Assembly: GCF_012033785.1 (NCBI RefSeq)
Contig: NZ_JAAVJC010000011.1
Span: 1-47,967, forward strand
DNA length: 47,967 nt
Direction: 5' to 3'
From: Streptomyces bohaiensis
GTDB lineage: Bacteria > Actinomycetota > Actinomycetes > Streptomycetales > Streptomycetaceae
Shown here: in pieces, positions 40,556 through 47,967 of the stretch
How the letters are laid out: every line of letters starts with the position of its first letter
Numbering within the stretch: the stretch's first letter is position 1
Position numbers and translations under genes: made by a program
The notes under the pieces: generated by a model
Databases searched by the model: none
What the model was told of the DNA's origin: nothing
The model's input: only the letters and a program-made list of their open reading frames with translations

Positions 40556-40851
40556 CCGCTGGCGGGTGGTCGACGGCGGCGCCGCGCCGACGGGCGCCGG
40601 CGGTCGGTGAGAACGTCGGCCGGTGAGGCCCCGCAGCGGGGCGGCCGCGCCGAGGCCGCCCCGCGCGGCCGTCGGGCTGCGCCGAGGTCGTGGATCAGTA
40701 ACGGCTCCGGAACAGCCTGGGGGCTGCCGGGGGCGAACGGTCGGTCTCGTGGCAGTCTGAATTCAGCCACGCGCCGGGGGGCGTCCCGAGGGACGACGGT
40801 GTCTCCACCGCCGGCCGTCGACCACGCAGCCAGCCGGCGAGAGGAACACCT
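40556..40851. other. Intergenic region after the array
   Basis: About 296 nt with a terminator-like hairpin and then the presumed promoter region of the next gene. Nothing else is recognisable. Confidence 0.4.
40636..40664 (+). terminator. GC-rich 11-bp hairpin after the array
   Basis: Arms 40636-40646 and 40654-40664 are perfectly complementary with a 7-nt loop and no T tract. It lies 80 nt after the stop of copy 5. Confidence 0.5.
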
Positions 40852-41886
40852 GTGAGCCACGGACCGCAGCCACCCGCGGGGGACGGACCGCCCCACGGCC
40901 AGGGCCCGGACGCACCCGGCCCCGTCTCCGGGTCGCCCTACGGCGCCGCGGAGGCCGGCCGCTGGGACGGACCCGGCGAGCACACCGCGCAGCTGAGCGC
41001 GGCGAAGGACGGCGGCTCGACGTCGCACCGCACCAGGATGTCGCTGGCGATCGCCGCGGCGACGCTGATGGTCGCGGGGACCACCGTCGGCGGTGTCCTG
41101 CTGACCCGGGACGACGGTGGGGACCCGCCACCGCCGGTGGCCGCCGGCCCGGGGGCGGACGACGCGGACGCCGACGGGTCGGAGCCCGCCGGCGAGGACG
41201 ACGGCGCGGCGGACGACGCGGACGAGGACGAGCCCGACGAGGAGCGTCCCGCCGACCCGCGCGGCCCGACGGGCGGCGGCCCCGAGCCGGTCTCCGGCGA
41301 CGGCTGGCAGGTGCAGTTCCTGGCCGACCGGGACGTGGTCTACGACGTGCCCGACTCCGACGAGTGGGACGTCCCCTCCCCCGACACGATCCTGGGATGG
41401 GGCTCGAAGGAGCCCGAGGACGAGGACGGCTTCTCGACCCCGGAGTTCGTCGGACGGGGCACGGCGCTGTTCAACGACAAGGCCTGCGGGCGCTACAACA
41501 GCCGCGCGGTGACGGCCGTGACGGGCGCCCGGGGCGCCACCTCGACCGCGCAGGCGGCCGAGCACGTCGCCCACATCTACGTCAACGGTATCTTCGACCC
41601 CGACACCACCGGTGAGTACACGTTCGTCGACGCCGAGCCCTTCAGCAACGAGCAGGGCTTCGAGGGGCACATCGCCACCGGTCTCGTCACCGGCTTCGAG
41701 CCGTCCGAGGACGCCGACCCCGAGTGCGCCGCGACCAGCGGTGCCGTGGTCGCCGTGGCCTACCTCGACGGATCGGCCGACGCGCAGGTGTGGTTCGCGG
41801 TGGTGGAGCAGGAGGTGGAGGACGCGCTCGACGACGACACCCTCGCCGCCATCACCGACAGCCTCCGGCACTTCCGCACGAACTGA
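40852..41886 (+). CDS. Single-pass membrane protein, acidic linker, first of pair
   Basis: I cannot name this 344-aa protein. It has a Pro/Gly-rich cytoplasmic N-terminus (~60 aa), one membrane helix (~62-86: MSLAIAAATLMVAGTTVGGV), a ~60-residue Asp/Glu-rich linker and an ectodomain (~150-340). The ectodomain shares with its neighbour GWQVQFLADRDVVYDVPDSD, ACGRYNSRAVTAVTGARGAT, EPFSNEQGFEGHIATGLVTG, DPECAATSGAVVAVAYLDGS and a QVWFAVVEQEVEDALDDDTL helix. Two cysteines (CGRYN, PECAA) are conserved and probably bonded. The GTG start follows GAGAGGA. Such exported domains are common, uncharacterised Streptomyces proteins; no function is claimed. Confidence 0.82.
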   Translation: MSHGPQPPAGDGPPHGQGPDAPGPVSGSPYGAAEAGRWDGPGEHTAQLSAAKDGGSTSHRTRMSLAIAAATLMVAGTTVGGVLLTRDDGGDPPPPVAAGPGADDADADGSEPAGEDDGAADDADEDEPDEERPADPRGPTGGGPEPVSGDGWQVQFLADRDVVYDVPDSDEWDVPSPDTILGWGSKEPEDEDGFSTPEFVGRGTALFNDKACGRYNSRAVTAVTGARGATSTAQAAEHVAHIYVNGIFDPDTTGEYTFVDAEPFSNEQGFEGHIATGLVTGFEPSEDADPECAATSGAVVAVAYLDGSADAQVWFAVVEQEVEDALDDDTLAAITDSLRHFRTN

Positions 41887-41940
41887 CGACTCACGCGCCC
41901 GGTACGGCACCGGTCGCGCCATCCCCAGGGGGAGCAGGAC

Positions 41941-42933
41941 ATGACCGACGGCCCGAACCAGACACCGCCGCCGGCCGGCCAGTACGGCAGGCCGGAGCAC
42001 CCCGGGCGTCCGGAGCCGGACGCGACGCTGGTGCCCGGGGGGTCCCCCGGGAAGGGCCGTGGCGGGCTGTCGCACGGCACGAGGATGGCGTTGGCCGTGG
42101 TGGCGGCGGTGGCGATGGTGGCGGGGACGACCGTCGCCGGTGTGCTGCTGACCGGTGGTGACGGCGGCGAGCCCGCCGTCGCCGCCCCCGGCGGGGACGA
42201 CGAGGAGAACGGGGGTGCCGAGGGCGACGGGGAGGACGTGCTCGGCGGGGGCGAGGAACCGGAGGAGACCGACGAGGAGGACGCGGAGGACCGCGGCAGC
42301 GACCCCCGCGGCTCGACCGGGCCGCCGGCCGACCCCGTCGTCGACGACTGGCAGGTGCAGGCGCTCCCCGCCCGCGACCTCGCCTACGACGTGCCGCCCG
42401 GCGAGGAGTGGGAGGTGGTCAACGCGGAGAGCTACGTCGAGTGGCGCCCGGTGATCATCAACGATGACGGCGAGGAGGAGGAGCTGCTGTACGTCGTCCG
42501 CGGCGGCGCCGTGTTCGAGGGCGGCGTCTGCGGGGCGAACTCCTCCCGGGGCGTCATCGGGATCACCGGGTCCAGGGGTTCCAGCGGCACGGAGGAGGCC
42601 GCCCGGAGCAATGCGCTGGAGTACGCGCGCGCGGTCTACGACCCCACGTTCACAGGCGAGTTGGTGATCAGCGACCCCGAGCCGTTCACCAACGACCACG
42701 GGTTCGAGGGCCACATCTCGGTGGGCGAGCTGACCGGCTTCGATCTCAAGGAGGGTCAGGACCCGGAGTGCTACGCCACCGACGCCACGGTCGTCTCCGT
42801 CGCGTACCTCGACAGCTCGCACGACGTCCAGGTGTGGCTGGCGATCCTGGACGCGGACGTGGAGGGCGAGCTGGACGAGGAGACACTCGACACGATCACT
42901 GGCAGCCTGCGCCTGCTGAGCCGGGCCGACTGA
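41941..42933 (+). CDS. Single-pass membrane protein, acidic linker, second of pair
   Basis: A 330-aa paralogue of the preceding gene, 54 nt downstream on the same strand. It has a Pro-rich N-terminus, a membrane helix (~48-72: MALAVVAAVAMVAGTTVAGV), a very acidic linker (EEPEETDEEDAED) and an ectodomain with matching motifs (DWQVQALPARDLAYDVPPGE, VCGANSSRGVIGITGSRGSS, EPFTNDHGFEGHISVGELTG, DPECYATDATVVSVAYLDSS, VWLAILDADVEGELDEETL). The ATG is preceded by GGGGGAGCAGG. The pair probably arose by tandem duplication and may be co-transcribed. The function is unknown. Confidence 0.83.
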   Translation: MTDGPNQTPPPAGQYGRPEHPGRPEPDATLVPGGSPGKGRGGLSHGTRMALAVVAAVAMVAGTTVAGVLLTGGDGGEPAVAAPGGDDEENGGAEGDGEDVLGGGEEPEETDEEDAEDRGSDPRGSTGPPADPVVDDWQVQALPARDLAYDVPPGEEWEVVNAESYVEWRPVIINDDGEEEELLYVVRGGAVFEGGVCGANSSRGVIGITGSRGSSGTEEAARSNALEYARAVYDPTFTGELVISDPEPFTNDHGFEGHISVGELTGFDLKEGQDPECYATDATVVSVAYLDSSHDVQVWLAILDADVEGELDEETLDTITGSLRLLSRAD

Positions 42934-42959
42934 GCCGAACAGCAGCCGCTGCCCGGGGA

Positions 42960-43005
42960 GGCCCCGGCGGGACGGTGAGCCCCTCGGGCCACCACCGCCG
43001 GGGCC
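42960..43005 (+). terminator. Hairpin terminator after the membrane-protein pair
   Basis: An 11-bp stem (42960-42970 with 42995-43005) and a 24-nt loop, followed by TTCCTGT, 27 nt after the stop codon. Confidence 0.55.
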
Positions 43006-43034
43006 TTCCTGTGTCGCGTCGGGCCGGAGCCCGG

Positions 43035-43054
43035 CCCCCCCCCCCCCCCCCCCC
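43035..43054. other. 20-nt poly-C run
   Basis: Twenty consecutive C on the plus strand lie between the convergent genes, 17 nt past the ATPase stop. Such a run is very unlikely in native sequence and resembles the poly-G run 845 nt away. Confidence 0.85.
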
Positions 43055-43071
43055 GACACAGGATCAGCCTG

Positions 43072-47888
<4,817 letters not shown>

Positions 47889-47967
47889 GGGTCTCCTGGG
47901 GCTGGGCGCACGGCCGGGTCGGCTCCGGTCGGTGCGCCGGGGGTGTCCGGGCGGCGCGGCGCCGTGC
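47889..47967. other. Right edge, 5' region of the ATPase gene
   Basis: Only 79 nt upstream of the ATPase start are visible. No further gene or promoter box can be supported. Confidence 0.4.

Noticed and set aside
40027-43059. Antisense open frame of about 1010 aa over copy 5 and the membrane-protein pair
   Set aside because: It is low-complexity and antisense to three well-supported genes.

Overview
The window is very GC-rich with strongly third-position-GC-biased genes, frequent GTG starts and many 4-nt stop/start overlaps. It carries an SsbB-like protein beside a pair of dynamin-like GTPases, a Streptomyces-type gas vesicle cluster, an actinobacterial Tad pilus locus and an LAXTG surface protein. 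All of this points to Streptomyces or a close relative. The species cannot be read from the sequence.

Layout. 0.2-1.6 kb (-): a secreted, sortase-anchored thioester-domain surface protein. 1.8-6.7 kb (-): an SsbB-like protein preceded by two perfect DnaA boxes, then two dynamin-like GTPases (DynA/DynB type, linked to sporulation septation). 6.9 kb: tRNA-Arg(TCT). 7.7 kb (+): a small CsbD-like stress protein. 8.8-13.5 kb (-): a gas vesicle operon read as gvpO-A-F-G-Y-J-L-S-K plus one extra Ala/Lys-rich gene, with no gvpZ between Y and J. 14.0-19.3 kb (+): an AraC-type regulator, an iron box, and a siderophore ABC importer (lipoprotein, two permeases, ATPase) whose four genes overlap by 4 nt. 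19.7-24.0 kb: a cold-shock-domain protein (-), a large secreted nuclease (+) and a small alpha/beta hydrolase (+). 24.1-34.4 kb (-): a complete-looking Tad/Flp pilus operon (CpaB, TadZ/CpaE, CpaF, TadB, TadC, Flp pilin, two TadE-like, one TadG-like) ending in a membrane LysM-BTAD protein. No prepilin peptidase is present in the window.

34.4-40.6 kb is accessory and partly decayed. It holds the N-terminal remnant of an IS5-type transposase, five tandem paralogues of an unrecognised ~245-aa soluble family (N-terminus VFGKKK) and, on the opposite strand between copies 1 and 2, an FtsK/SpoIIIE ATPase pseudogene with a stop codon in its Walker A motif. Copies 3-5 come with near-identical spacers, so the array has expanded recently. 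This is the best candidate for an undescribed system here. 40.9-42.9 kb (+): two paralogous single-pass membrane proteins with acidic linkers and a conserved ectodomain. 43.1-47.9 kb (-): a large DUF3686-type 'DNA repair ATPase' with a C-terminal AAA domain. Its frame is broken by a 44-nt poly-G run, and a 20-nt poly-C run lies just past its stop. Both runs look like sequencing or assembly artefacts.
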